Notes under the pieces: model-generated
Told to the model about the DNA's origin: nothing
Seen by the model: only the letters and a program-made list of their open reading frames with translations
The model's database searches: none
Program-made: the position numbers and the translations under genes
From: Aplysia californica
Lineage: Eukaryota > Mollusca > Gastropoda > Aplysiida > Aplysiidae
DNA length: 64,000 nt
Assembly: GCF_000002075.1 (NCBI RefSeq)
Contig: NW_004797425.1
Location: 323,247 to 387,246, forward strand
Direction of reading: 5' to 3'
Shown: piece by piece, positions 53,447 through 64,000 of the stretch
Numbering within the stretch: the stretch's first letter is position 1
Layout: each line of letters opens with the position of its first letter

Positions 53447-53745
53447 AACCAAACAAATCTTTACGAAAAGAGGTAGATGACAGCAAAAAACAAAATAAAA
53501 ACAATGACATTTGCCGCAACCCTTTCTAAACTGAAAAAAAGTCTGACAGTGTCGCAGATTTTGGTTTAAGCACACGCCACTGCAGTTTATTTCTTTGTTA
53601 TTCTGCCCAGCTCCACCCTTATTCTTTAAATTGAAAATGGTTACTGGAACCAGGTGGATTTCTGGGGTTTTAATTTCTCTGAAGATTTTATGAGTGTAAA
53701 ACAAAAGTAAACAAGCAATATGACATTAAATGATGAAAGAAATCT

Positions 53746-53751
53746 TTTATT
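53746..53751 (-). terminator. Candidate distal poly(A) signal of ENTPD
   Basis: AATAAA on the minus strand, about 5.1 kb after the ENTPD stop. A nearer AATAAA lies at 55678-55683. Which is used cannot be told from sequence. Confidence 0.3.
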
Positions 53752-56700
53752 TGGAATCTGGAAGTGGTACACATGTGTTTATTATTATGCTTTTCGTAGG
53801 CAAACTTCCACATAAAAATGGCAAGGCTCACATACTCTACATAGTTTAAAGTTATAGCAAAACATGATGCTCAACTTCTCTAGCACCACTAAATGAAAAA
53901 CTAAAGCTGTGACACATGCAATGTCTAGTGTAAATTAAGTAAATAAACCAGCAACAGACCACCCATCGTCCGTTACCCAACAGATTTTTTTGGACTGAAT
54001 GGGTCCACAACACAAATTTACTGCTAATAAATCGGAATGAGTCAAAATCTTTCCAGTCCAGTCAACATTTTATATGATAGACCTAAGCCTTATGTTGGGA
54101 CCAAATACTGGTTTTGTAATACGGGGCCTTTGTAATATCACACACAAGGAATGCAAAGACTATAATGGCTGGTCAATAACAGAATCAATCTAAATCACAG
54201 GAGAAATGGGAGCTCAGGGTGCCAGCCCACAGACCGCAGAAAGCAATGGAATTGGAATGGTACACAATTTTCCATCATTCATTATAATTATCCGTGAAAA
54301 AAGGTGCAATGGACAGGATATTCATAGCCTTGTATTGCTTTGCAGCAGTTTCTGCACCCATATACTACATCTATGCAACAGACAGTCATGACAACCTACA
54401 AAACAGATCCCTTACCGCATGCGCTTTTTTTCAACGTTGTCAGTAAGTGGAGATACTTTTTCATCTCATGTTGAATGTTCGCTCTTCCAATTTAATGCGA
54501 AACCACTTTTCAAAGAGATGAGTGTGTGTGTGTCTGTGAGAGAGGGAGAAAGACACAGAGATAGATTGATACACAGATGATAGAGAGACAGAGTGAGAGT
54601 GCTGTCTGACTTTCCCAGTTGTGTGACGGCTGCTGTGGTTTATAACTACTGGCAGAAAAAGATTCTTGTGAAACTTCCAAAACGCGTGATCTGTACATTA
54701 CGAGGTCAACCAAACGGACAGAAATGCACTTGTGAAAAAATTTCCACTGTAAAATGTTAATGGTCTGTGGGCGGGCAGCCTCCCTGAATAAGTTCTAAAA
54801 ATATATAATAATAATATTTATCCCAAGACTTGCGCGTTCAGCTTGGACAATAGAAAAGATAGCAGTGTTTTAAAAGTGATATCGTTACATAATCAAGAAT
54901 TCAATGGGAAGGTAATTTGTGGTGTATTTTAGCAAAGTTGATAAAAGAACATCAAATGGTACAAATCATCATAGTCATCATACAGTCAATTGGTAATAGC
55001 AAAAATTTACTTACTATAAAAATACATTGTGCTTGATCAACTTCGCAACTCATCCTTTGCATTCTCGACTAATCATCTTTTCATTCACTCACACTCTCAA
55101 GCGACATTCCTTTTCTGTGAACGTATCTGTTTCAGTGTAGTGTGTAGACAGGCACAAGCTTAATCAATATAATCATGCACATAATTAATTGTATTTTTGA
55201 GAAGTATCCCAGGCTTTGGGTTATAAACGAGGGATTGAACATAAATAGTGATTTTTTTTTCACTTTTAGAAAATGAAATAGCACATATTTCAAGGTCCTT
55301 TTTTCATAGGAATATATGAACATTTTACAGCAGTAGAATTGAATAAGAAAAATATATAGAAAAACATTTTGAGCAGTGAAATATGTTTCACAAATGCACA
55401 TTAAAATAAAAAATTTGACAGACACCTACAAAGTAAAAAAATTAACAAAAAGTGGCATAAGACGCAATTGTGAAAATAAAAAAGACAAAGGTTAATTTCT
55501 GCAGAACACACACAAAAAATTCTAAAAATTAAAAAAATATTTACAGTACAGGCATTGAAACACCCTGAAAAATTGCACTCTCAACCTAGACCATAACACA
55601 GAGCTGACTTACTTTTATCATTTCCTCATGGGACTGAAAAATTGCCCTCTCAACCTAAATCAAACCACAGGATAGACTTTATTTTCTCCTCCAATTTTGC
55701 TGAGGATGACATATTGTTTTTTTAAAAAAAAGATGATGACTTCAAATAATTTGCCAAATTTAGTGTGGTTTCCTGGGGTTTTCCATCACAGTGAAACTTA
55801 ACAGACATGACTTGCTCTTGATCTACTGATTATGCACACTCTCAGAAGCCAGCCCACAGTGTGACAAGACAAAGTCACAGATGGAGTCCCCAAGGGAGGG
55901 GGTGAAAGGGGCAGAGGGATCTCTCGAAACAGAACTTTTCCATGTCTATTGCTTGACAGAAGAACCCTAGTCATTCTGGATATAACTTGAGGAAATTTCA
56001 CAGCACTATAAAGAAATATACAGCTAACTGAGAGCTGAGAGCAAATATGATACGAGTACGAGACACCCGGAATTTTTAAAGAGCGACAGAACTTGACTAG
56101 GGTTCTCTTTATACAAAGTAAAAAGCTCGGCATTTTCTTTTGGTCTTTTTAACACACTGCCAAGCCAATTTGCTTTCAAAATACAGAGGAAGAAAAACTT
56201 TCTACCTTTTAACTTAAGTTAATATAAGAAAATATTACAATTTCTCTTACAATATTTTTGCTCTTTCATGACAGTTTTCAGAGACAAGACAAAAGCATTT
56301 TGCATAGATTAACATAATATATCCACTGGACTTCTGCACAAAGCACAAAAGCTGAGTCTTCATCAAAGTTTTCAAACAGCCAAGTTACAATTTAGAAAAT
56401 CAAACTGACACCAAATCACAACCACAGCATGGGACATGCTAGTACCCAATTCATTAAGCTTTGCGCTTTCATGAACCATGGTTTGAGAGCATATCGACGG
56501 CTCAGTGTAAAACTCTGTCATACATAACTTTTCAAAATGGCATATGGTGGAGTCTTACACTAAGCAGCTGATATATTCACTGAAACATATAAGTGAACCG
56601 TTTTTTAAATTGCCAGACATGTAATGATTGTCACAGTAAGTGACAGTATAATAAGAGGAAAGATAATCAATGCGGTGTAGTTCCCCTGTAGTAAATTTGT

Positions 56701-56856
56701 ACAAAATAAAGCTTTTCTTTGCATGACAATAGCTTAAATCTCAATTCCACAGAAAAAAATTTCGCTTCACACCATTTTTTTGATTTGATAAAAACACAAG
56801 CTGTACTTTAAGCAGAGTCCACACAGCATTGTACATGTACGTATCACTTTGTAAAT

Positions 56857-57034
56857 ATATTGGAGTCTGCTTAAATCGAACACAGTTAATAGATCTGAAA
56901 ACAGCCTTAAACCGAAAGAAAACATCCCTAATTTTTTTCTTACATTTGAGTAACCACTTTAAACCAAAATCCGCAGAAAATCTGGTGGTCACGCAGATTT
57001 CTGTTTAAGGCTGTTAAGCGGACCTCATAGTATA
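56857..57034. mobile_element. pogo-like MITE, family P3
   Basis: Left TATTGGAGTCTGCTTAAATC and inverted right TATACTATGAGGTCCGCTTA. Confidence 0.55.
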
Positions 57035-57190
57035 TTGTTATTGTAAAAAAAGGTAGCAACAAAGCCCAGAGCTTGCAATGCAAACGAAGTTAAAATGTGA
57101 CCTTTCATAAAACCCCTTCCAAGTGGGGCAGAAGAGATGTGTGTGAAGAAGGTGATGGAGACAAAAGTTCTGAGGATGTTCTGTGCATAT

Positions 57191-57303
57191 ATAATGGTGG
57201 AGTCTGCTTAAACCAAAATCAGCAGGAGCGCCGGATTTCCTTTTGGTTTACCGCTGTTTTCAGATTACTGTGTTCGGTTCAAGTTCAAGTGGACTCTACT
57301 ATA
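57191..57303. mobile_element. pogo-like MITE, family P3
   Basis: 113 bp. Left GGTGGAGTCTGCTTAAAC and inverted right AGTAGAGTCCACTTGAAC (14 of 18 identical). Confidence 0.65.
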
Positions 57304-58438
57304 CACCCTGTTTGGCAGTCAGGAGGACAGCTGTTGTAAGTTCCTTATGGTCTTCTCAAGAGCTTGCAGAATTTCTATCAGTTACCAACAGTGTGTGAAC
57401 TTTTGCAAGTTTCATTAGGACTCACTTAACCAAAGTCCATTGTACACTATGAAATCCAAAAACGAACAACAAAGCCAGCATGCTTTAAAAAAAGTTGGCA
57501 TTGAATATTGAATGGCATAAAAGCACTTGTGCATAATACAAACAGAAGAAGTGATCTCACAAAACTAACAACACTAAAGTGAAGAACATTCCCCCCCCCC
57601 CCGATAAACTACAACCACCAAAACAATTTTAATATGGCATATGACAGTCCCAAACCTGTATAAACACAAAGGGAAAATGTAAACAGACCCTTGTCACTAG
57701 TCCCAAGCCTGTAAAAACTGGGTAGACTGTCAACGAAACCAGTTGTCAAACAAGTATGGCAGCAGACCATCGATTGAGCTAGAAACATCGCTGTTGACTG
57801 TCAACTAAACGGGTTGCCACATCCAAACCACTTCTTAAAAAGCCAAGAGTTACTTCTCTGCCTCATCTAGTAGCAAGAAAAAAGTTAATTCGGTACTTTC
57901 CAATTTAAAAAAATGAACCCTGCAAAAAACACCTGTTAAACTTTTTACCCTCTCAGACTTTTTGGCGTGTAGCAATGAAACTGACATGTGTATCACTTGC
58001 TAAAGAGTATGCTACACATGTGACTGACAATAAGATCTTGTCTAGAGAGTCAAGCAGATATACGTATTGATTGTCAGCTCTTAACTGAGATGCACAACAA
58101 AAGACAACACCCAAAAACCCTGCCTATATATATCCGTTGAATAAAACACATATCATCTACACACATTTTGATTGACAATAAACATTCTACTTGTGATATG
58201 ATATTACTTGGTAAAAGCAGATATTTCATTTACTCATTAAGACTGAACTGGCCATATATATCTGGCAGTTTTTAAAATTACTTTCCTGACATCGGTAAGA
58301 AAAAGAACGAGGGTAAAAGCTTTGACATTTCTAAACCAGTCTCATTCATTACGCCACACAAGAGCTAAACCATTTTTCTCAGCCTGTGAATAAGAGGTCA
58401 TTCCAGTTCAAGTGTTCTGGTAGCTTAAAATAATCTAA

Positions 58439-58459
58439 CCCCCCCCCCCCCCCCCCCCC
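58439..58459. repeat. Poly-C tract
   Basis: About 21 C. Confidence 0.95.
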
Positions 58460-58880
58460 TCATATTCCGTTTTCAAGTTTAAATCCTCACAGAAAAACGG
58501 TTGGTATTTGAGTAAGAAATAAGATGTGTTTTGGTTCATGTTTATGTACACAACAAGGAACACAAAGAGGAAGCCCATTCACTTCTACCTTTGCTTGGAC
58601 CCTCTACAGAATTTTTTTTTTAACACCGCCTAAAAATATTGCATCCTCCTGTGCGAGCCAGGAATCTGAGTGCACAGTCTCAGCAAGCTAATCATGAACA
58701 TGTTAACAATGAAAATATGGAGTACCGCACTAGAATGTCGACATAGCAGAAGAAGAATCAATGATATGAACAGCCTTAATTGCACCCTGATTTCAAGTAA
58801 CTCACAAACATCACAGATAAGTACAAACCAAAGCTCCAAACAGGAAGCAATACATTGCTTTTTCTTTTCTCCTTTCCTAC

Positions 58881-59111
58881 TTAAATGGCACCATAAGAGT
58901 CCATCCTTTTGTACCTGCGGTGACTCAACATGCCCTTCATCCTTCTTCCCTGGACAGCTAATCCCACACTGACCATGATGAAAAGAATAAAGAGCACCAT
59001 GAGAAGGGAAAAGGTCAGCGTTTCCATCGTTGCTTCAGGGTACTCGGACGGGTAGTCACCACTCTCGTTGAGGACAAAGCCCAAGGTCCAGCCGACTTCT
59101 GTGCTAAAGAT
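58881..59111 (-). CDS. ENTPD last exon, region 5, membrane helix, tail
   Basis: 76 codons and a stop. IFSTEVGWTLGFVLN, the membrane helix, then RRYKRMDSYGAI. Acceptor CTGTTTCAG. Confidence 0.96.
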   Translation of the reverse strand: MFSTEVGWTLGFVLNESGDYPSEYPEATMETLTFSLLMVLFILFIMVSVGLAVQGRRMKGMLSHRRYKRMDSYGAI

Positions 59112-62100
59112 CTGAAACAGACATCGGGTACAGAGGTCATTGCAAATGCATGGTATTTACTTGGGGGGGGGGGATGCTGTAGGTGTAAGAAGAGATCCAG
59201 TAATAATAATCTCCGAAACTTATAATTTATCTATAAAATAATAATCCAGAAAACAATAAACAATTTGTTTACGTACTGTAATTTCCAGTGCGTAGCTGTC
59301 AACTTTTCAAAACCAAAAGAACACCCCCAGACTCTAAGTACACGGCCGGTCAAGATGGTGGGCATTAGGCTAGACCAGTAAACCGCCCCCAAACCCTCCA
59401 CACACACTTTTTCTACATTCACTAAATTTAAGGTATCAAAAGCAGACCTGCAACAATTAAGTCAGAAATGTTTAGTAAAGGTCTCTCCATTTGATGTATG
59501 GGCTTTGTTATCATTATTATTAATTCGCAAATCCTGTTTTGAAAGTTCATAATTTTTCTTTAGCATTGGCAAGGTCAGGTGTATCTTCTGACACAAAAAC
59601 AGACTTCCGTACTCAGACCTTGAAAAATATATTGAATAAATTTCTTACAAACTGGTCAGTAGCTATATGCTAGTGTAATAGTGACTCACTGTTGTGTGTG
59701 CCTGTTAAACAAGGCTCTTTGTCCGAAAGGTCAAATGTGAAATTTTTCACAATTAGTCTTTTAAACAAGCTTTTTTTGTGGTGTTTACTAATGGACCAAT
59801 ACTGAAGTCAAGTGAGAAGCCCATAAGCCGTGTACTTTCACAAGAGGAAATGAAGCTTAGACTTCAAATGTTCAAAATATGGCAAACTTTGCTCTGCCAG
59901 AATTGGTCTCTTTGGCCATTGCAGAGGACCCAAATGGTCTAAGAGGTCTTAATCCTTATTTCTCGTATTCCTCTCTAGAAATGTTTTCCTCTGCAGATAC
60001 ATTGGTCATCACCAGACATTAAGGGGTGAACTATAATTAAACAATTTGCCGATCATCATTTTCATGCTTTTGTCTGTAAAAGGCAAGCAATGGTTTAGAT
60101 CCACAGCTTATTTCAAACAGTTACAAAGGATGAAGCTGCCCAATTTCTATAATCCACATTCCCCATATTCCCTGACTTAATGAAAAAGGAGAAGTTGCAT
60201 TGTTTAGCATTTTTTAAAACATAGATTTGTTTAGATATGAGTGATGAGTATGAAAAAGTCAAGACAAAAGTAACTGAATTCCCAATTTACAATTTTTTTT
60301 AAAAATCCTCAAAAGGAGTTAACTTTAAATGGCTACAACATACCTTGTTCACGAACTGGATTCCCTTCCAGGAAGCATCTGTGAACTTGTATCCATCATA
60401 GAGCAAAGTGTTCATGTAGACAGACTGCATGCAGTACCAGGGCAAGTTCTCTTTTACCTTCCCTTTGGCTGGTATCTCTTGAACCTGTTATGGGCCATAA
60501 AATGAAAGTATAATCGAAATTGTCTAAGATGGCCACCGGCAGTCGAGGAGAAAAGCGGTTGTCTTAGACAGGTGGATGTCTTAGACAAAGTCATCATAAC
60601 GTAAAAAAGAAAAAATGCAAGGGGAGAAGTGGGAAGTGTCTGTCTGTACAGGTGATAGTCTTGGACAGGTGGCCGTTACGGCAGTTTCGACCGTACTCTC
60701 AACTTACTGTCAATCATTATGGAGCCTTGTATTTTCAGCCAAACATAGATCTAATAGTACTTTGTACTTTTCATTTCCACGTGTTCTGCAATTCATAGAG
60801 GTGCTTACTGCTCTTTGCCAACAATAAAGACGCTTTGCACTTCCTGCCCAACATAATGGCACTATTTACTTCAACATCGTCCAGCCGTAACATGTGTCAG
60901 ACTTTTAAAAAGAAAACTGTCTCTTTCACCAAATTTAGTTTTAACTTGTTACAATTACTTAATGCATGTATGCACACTTAAATGTGTCTTTAACTAGATG
61001 TTTTGAAAATGACAAAATGTAAACAGTTTTCACATACTTCACATGCAAGATTTTTATAAGCCTACGTTTGTCCTTTTAAACTTGATACGTTTTGACGGAA
61101 ATGGAAACCATAAACTTTTCCTGGGGCTGACATGACCATTACTGTGCCTATAGCGCTATAAAACGCCTACCACATCATACCATTTGTTTTACTCTCTGCC
61201 AAACAGAATAGCTCTTTGCCAAACAGAATAGCTCTTTGCATCTGCATCCAAACATGATTGCAACTCTAAAACACCATGATACCATGAGCTTTCTAAAGAA
61301 CATGCAGGAACTTGACAATGACAAAAACAATCTTTATTCATCTCACGGGGAGAAATTTGTCTTGGTCGTTTACAATAGCAAAACCACACTAGTGATATCA
61401 AGACTGAGCTATGATAGCAGCATTTGACAGTGAACTCAAATATGAAATTATGGTCAACACTTACTTCTTTCCACGTCATGCCGCAGAGGGAATTGATAGC
61501 GCTGTCAAGTTTTTTGTGGTCAAAAACAGAACTGTTGGTGGTTAGATTCAGGAAAGCCGAAATGTAATAGTAACTGGAAAATGCCTGAGGAGTAGAAAAT
61601 AATACCTTTTGAAGCACCTGAAATGTGTTGTTTCTCAGATATTTACCATTCATATGTAAAAACCGTTCTCACATAACATTCATGTGAGAAAGGCCTCACA
61701 GCTTGAATATGTTGTTCTATTTTGAACCATTTTTATTCAAAGGAACAGGTCATATTCAAAATTACTCCTTAGAGTTATGCCTGTAGTTATTGGGGTTATG
61801 CATTTCTGTCCCATGACACTGAGTCTGAGTATAAACAGAAGTAGTAAAAGTGAGTTTGAGCAATCAAAGAGTAAGACATTATGTTCAAGCACTTCAATAA
61901 AAATGATAAATGAGCACCTTCACCTGTAAGTACTTAGATAACATGGTGTCCAAATTAGTAGTACTATTAGTTCCCCTTCATACGAGAAAAATAAACCCTA
62001 TAATGTTCCTTTTCTTTCTTCAATTTTCCCCAAACTGCACAGAAACACCGAAGGGAAAAAAAAACAAGTAAAAGAACCTACCAGTGGTACCCTCCAACCA

Positions 62101-64000
62101 CCCGCCCACACTATCACTTACAAAGAATGATCCTGCGACTTCTGGCTGGTAGACTCCGTTGAAAGAACAACTGGAGTAAGGGCAGCCTGTGAAGTTGAAC
62201 AATGATGACTTCACCAGATCAGTGCATTGGCTGGTATTGCTCTCTCCTACAAATGTGATATTCTGATCCTGAAATCACATAATTCAGATAGAGAAAATTA
62301 GGGCGCACAGAAGCTTTTGTAACAATTCAAATGTTTCAAAATCCATCATAAACAACTTTGGTTTAAATTCACAGTTTACATCAATTTAACACCTGTATTA
62401 TATCATAACAATAACATCAGTATGATACTTAATAATACAAATTGAGACTTTACAACCACAAAATAACCTTTATGTCCCATACCTTTCTAACCCTGTCTTT
62501 CAGTTTTATCTCCATGTCTCATAGCAAAAAAAGAACCCTCAGGAAACTAAACAATAATTCTGCTTCGAAATCTTATAAATGATAAGTCTCTGGGTGGTTT
62601 TCACAGTCCACAATAATCGTGAGCATTCCCATCAGTCACAAGCAACTGGAATTCTTTGTTTGGAATTCTTAAGAGAGTTAAGAGAAAGAGAAAAAAAAAA
62701 GGCTGAGACCATTGACCAAAAAAGAGTACAGCAATATATATATATATTGAAACACAAGTTAATTTTTTTACCAGATCAACGTCTCCACTTGGAAGGATAG
62801 AAGAGCCAAAAGACTGTTTGCCAGCAGATCCGGACACACATGGAGATGCAGTTATTTCTTTGTACGTTTTCGTAGTATTGAAACCGCTGGGCAGGCATGG
62901 GTGCTCGATCTGAGTCTCATTCACATGCTCCTGGAGAAGACAAGTCATTCTGAGAGACATCTTAAAACCAGTGCTACATCTCTGCTTTTGTTAAAGTATA
63001 AAGTATAATAAAGCCCTATTTGACACAATGTTGTCACTCATTTCGACGTTGGAGCACTTGTTCCACCTTCATTACATCCACCTGGGGGGAAATTCGAGAA
63101 GGCAAATAACCCCCAAAAAACAAAACAACAAACAAACAAAAACAAAAAAAACCCCAGGCAGGAACTAAATTCCATACATCTCATCTGCTAAATCTGCCAA
63201 GTTTAGAAATAAATGGTCTCATCAACAATTAGAAGAACCAACATAAGTTTTAGAGAACCAAAAAATGTTGTCACAGCTTTTTCTACTTTACCCCACTCCC
63301 TCAGTAAGTATACATGACATGATCAAATGATGGGCTATTACTTTATCCATCATATTGCCCCAGTACAATCCCAATTTACCTCCCCTGTATTATTTATTTA
63401 CTTTTTTAAAAGGGGGAAATTAACTCTTGATTTTACAATACTTTGAGAAGCAAGTCCTTGATCCCGAATGTCCTCTTTACAAGAAAAACCAAACCAAACT
63501 GCTCATTTTTTCTTATTCCTTAATAGTACTTTCTTTTCAGCTATAGCAAACTGCATCTTGAGGCCCCAACTTACAAAAGAGAAAACTATTTATAAAGGAA
63601 ACGGATTCACAAAACAAAAGTTACACCCAGTACAATATTGACATTGTCAGGTCTTTGCACTAGCACTTAAGGGTATGTAAAAACAAGCATACAAGCATAT
63701 GTAACACACAAAACAACATCATAACAACACACATACTCACAGTACGACATCAACAAACCTGGAACAAGGCCGCAAGAATTCTGTTGGTGACTTGCTGCAC
63801 TCCATAGCACAAATAACTGTGGGTGTAAACAGTGTAGTTGGTGCCATAGAGCTGCAGGACTCTGCCAAAGCCTTCAGGCATTGTTGTGCCTTTAAGGGGC
63901 ATGAAGGTGATTTGAGTGGAAGCTCCACCCAGGTCAAGAGCCCCAACGCTTGGAACAATGGTGCGGGCAGGGATACCACCGTTCAGACCTGGTCGTTGCT
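58881..64000 (-). CDS. Ecto-nucleoside triphosphate diphosphohydrolase (CD39 family), C-terminal part
   Basis: Six exons lie in the window: 63759-64000 (runs off the edge), 62772-62930, 62122-62268, 61465-61584, 60344-60484 and 58881-59111. They encode the last 345 residues in an unbroken frame. The family hydrolyses extracellular ATP, ADP and other NTP/NDP to NMP. Visible: conserved region 4 (GALDLGGASTQITF), the paired cysteines of the C-terminal lobe, CPYSSCSFNGVYQP, and conserved region 5 (TEVGWTLGFVLN). A single C-terminal membrane helix follows (TFSLLMVLFILFIMVSVGLA) with a basic cytosolic tail (VQGRRMKG... DSYGAI). The helix places it with the cell-surface ENTPD1/2/3/8 group rather than the secreted or ER forms. 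Which vertebrate paralogue it matches cannot be said. Conserved regions 1-3 and the N-terminal helix lie outside the window. Several N-x-S/T sites suggest glycosylation. Confidence 0.96.
59112..60343 (-). other. ENTPD last intron
   Basis: No exon or element recognised beyond the G run at about 59164. Confidence 0.6.
59159..59173. repeat. Poly-G run
   Basis: About 10 G in an ENTPD intron. Confidence 0.9.
60344..60484 (-). CDS. ENTPD exon
   Basis: 47 codons, VQEIPAKGKVKENL to SWKGIQFVNK, with Cys in WYCMQSVYMNTLL. Donor AAG|GTATGT. Confidence 0.95.
60509..60695. mobile_element. pogo/Tigger-like MITE, family P1
   Basis: 187 bp. Left TATAATCGAAATTGTCTAAG, inverted right TACGGTCGAAACTGCCGTAA, with TA at both ends. 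Intronic, just upstream of ENTPD exon 60344-60484. Confidence 0.72.
61465..61584 (-). CDS. ENTPD exon
   Basis: 40 codons, AFSSYYYISAFLNL to SLCGMTWKE. Donor GAA|GTAAGT. Confidence 0.95.
62122..62268 (-). CDS. ENTPD exon with CPYSSCSFNGVYQP
   Basis: 49 codons, DQNITFVGESNTSQC to PEVAGSFF. Donor TTT|GTAAGT. Confidence 0.95.
62772..62930 (-). CDS. ENTPD exon
   Basis: 53 codons, EHVNETQIEHPCLPSGF to LPSGDVDL. Acceptor TCTTCTCCAG, donor CTG|GTAAAA. Confidence 0.95.
62931..63758 (-). other. ENTPD intron
   Basis: No recognised element. An A/C-rich tract at 63108-63156 is the reverse-strand counterpart of the G/T tracts seen elsewhere. Confidence 0.55.
63759..64000 (-). CDS. ENTPD exon with apyrase region 4 (cut by window edge)
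   Basis: At least 242 bases, from QRPGLNGGIPARTIV through GALDLGGASTQITFMPLKG to NRILAALFQ, donor CAG|GTTTGT, phase 0. Confidence 0.95.

Larger units (their letters stand above)
53752..58880 (-). other. Possible long ENTPD 3' UTR / downstream region
   Basis: No coding exon recognised on either strand. Contents: a poorly conserved tandem duplication of about 72 bp at 55563-55690 (GAAAAATTGCACTCTCAACC), two small pogo-like MITEs (56857-57034 and 57191-57303), and poly-C tracts at 57592-57602 and 58439-58459. Comparatively few SINEs occur here, which fits, but does not prove, transcribed UTR. Confidence 0.35.

Noticed and set aside
63737-63979. Open frame with ATG over the rightmost ENTPD exon
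   Set aside because: Wrong frame; the ENTPD frame with GALDLGGASTQITF lies in the same bases and matches the family.

Overview
The window is animal nuclear DNA: AT-rich, intron-rich, full of microsatellites and short transposon remnants, with one assembly gap (977 N, 29187-30163). The three protein-coding genes are metazoan. The tRNA-headed SINEs ending in a GCGCTATATAAAT-type tail, the (AGATCT)n stretches and the repeat landscape suggest a lophotrochozoan, probably a gastropod mollusc. That taxonomic call is inference.

Layout. 1-16.6 kb holds no recognised complete gene. It carries microsatellites, G/T-rich tracts with G runs, LINE 3'-end fragments, several SINE families and MITEs, plus one unassigned candidate exon at 293-443. 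16.6-25.2 kb, minus strand: ADAL (N6-methyl-AMP deaminase), 8 coding exons, 357 codons, complete. 25.2-34.3 kb is intergenic: an (AT)n and a CT/GT microsatellite, a SINE, a 670-bp MITE with a 6-bp target duplication, the N gap and LINE fragments. 34.4-49.3 kb, plus strand: CCT7 (chaperonin eta subunit), 12 coding exons, 543 codons, complete, with an ETS-like promoter motif and an AATAAA signal. Its introns host pogo-like and piggyBac-like MITEs, SINEs and a 1.15-kb element with 24-bp perfect inverted ends. 49.3-53.5 kb is a dense pile-up of SINEs and MITEs, including one SINE nested in another. 53.7-64 kb, minus strand: the C-terminal 345 residues of a membrane-bound ecto-nucleotidase (ENTPD1/2/3/8 type) in 6 exons. 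Its 5' part lies beyond the right edge, and several kb of possible 3' UTR lie to its left.

How the genes relate. ADAL (cytosolic deamination of N6-methyl-AMP to IMP) and ENTPD (extracellular hydrolysis of nucleoside tri- and diphosphates) both act on purine nucleotides, but in different compartments. CCT7 is a housekeeping subunit of the cytosolic TRiC/CCT folding machine. I see no shared regulation, and the neighbourhood may be chance. No retroviral, LTR, Polinton or toxin fossils were recognised, and there is no CRISPR or prokaryotic operon structure. The most interesting material is the mobile-element layer: a 6-bp-TSD MITE family with a paralogous empty site inside this same window, two SINE families sharing a 3' tail, piggyBac-type and pogo-type MITEs, a TIR element carrying a possible captured exon, a U2 snRNA 5' fragment and a C2H2 zinc-finger relic.
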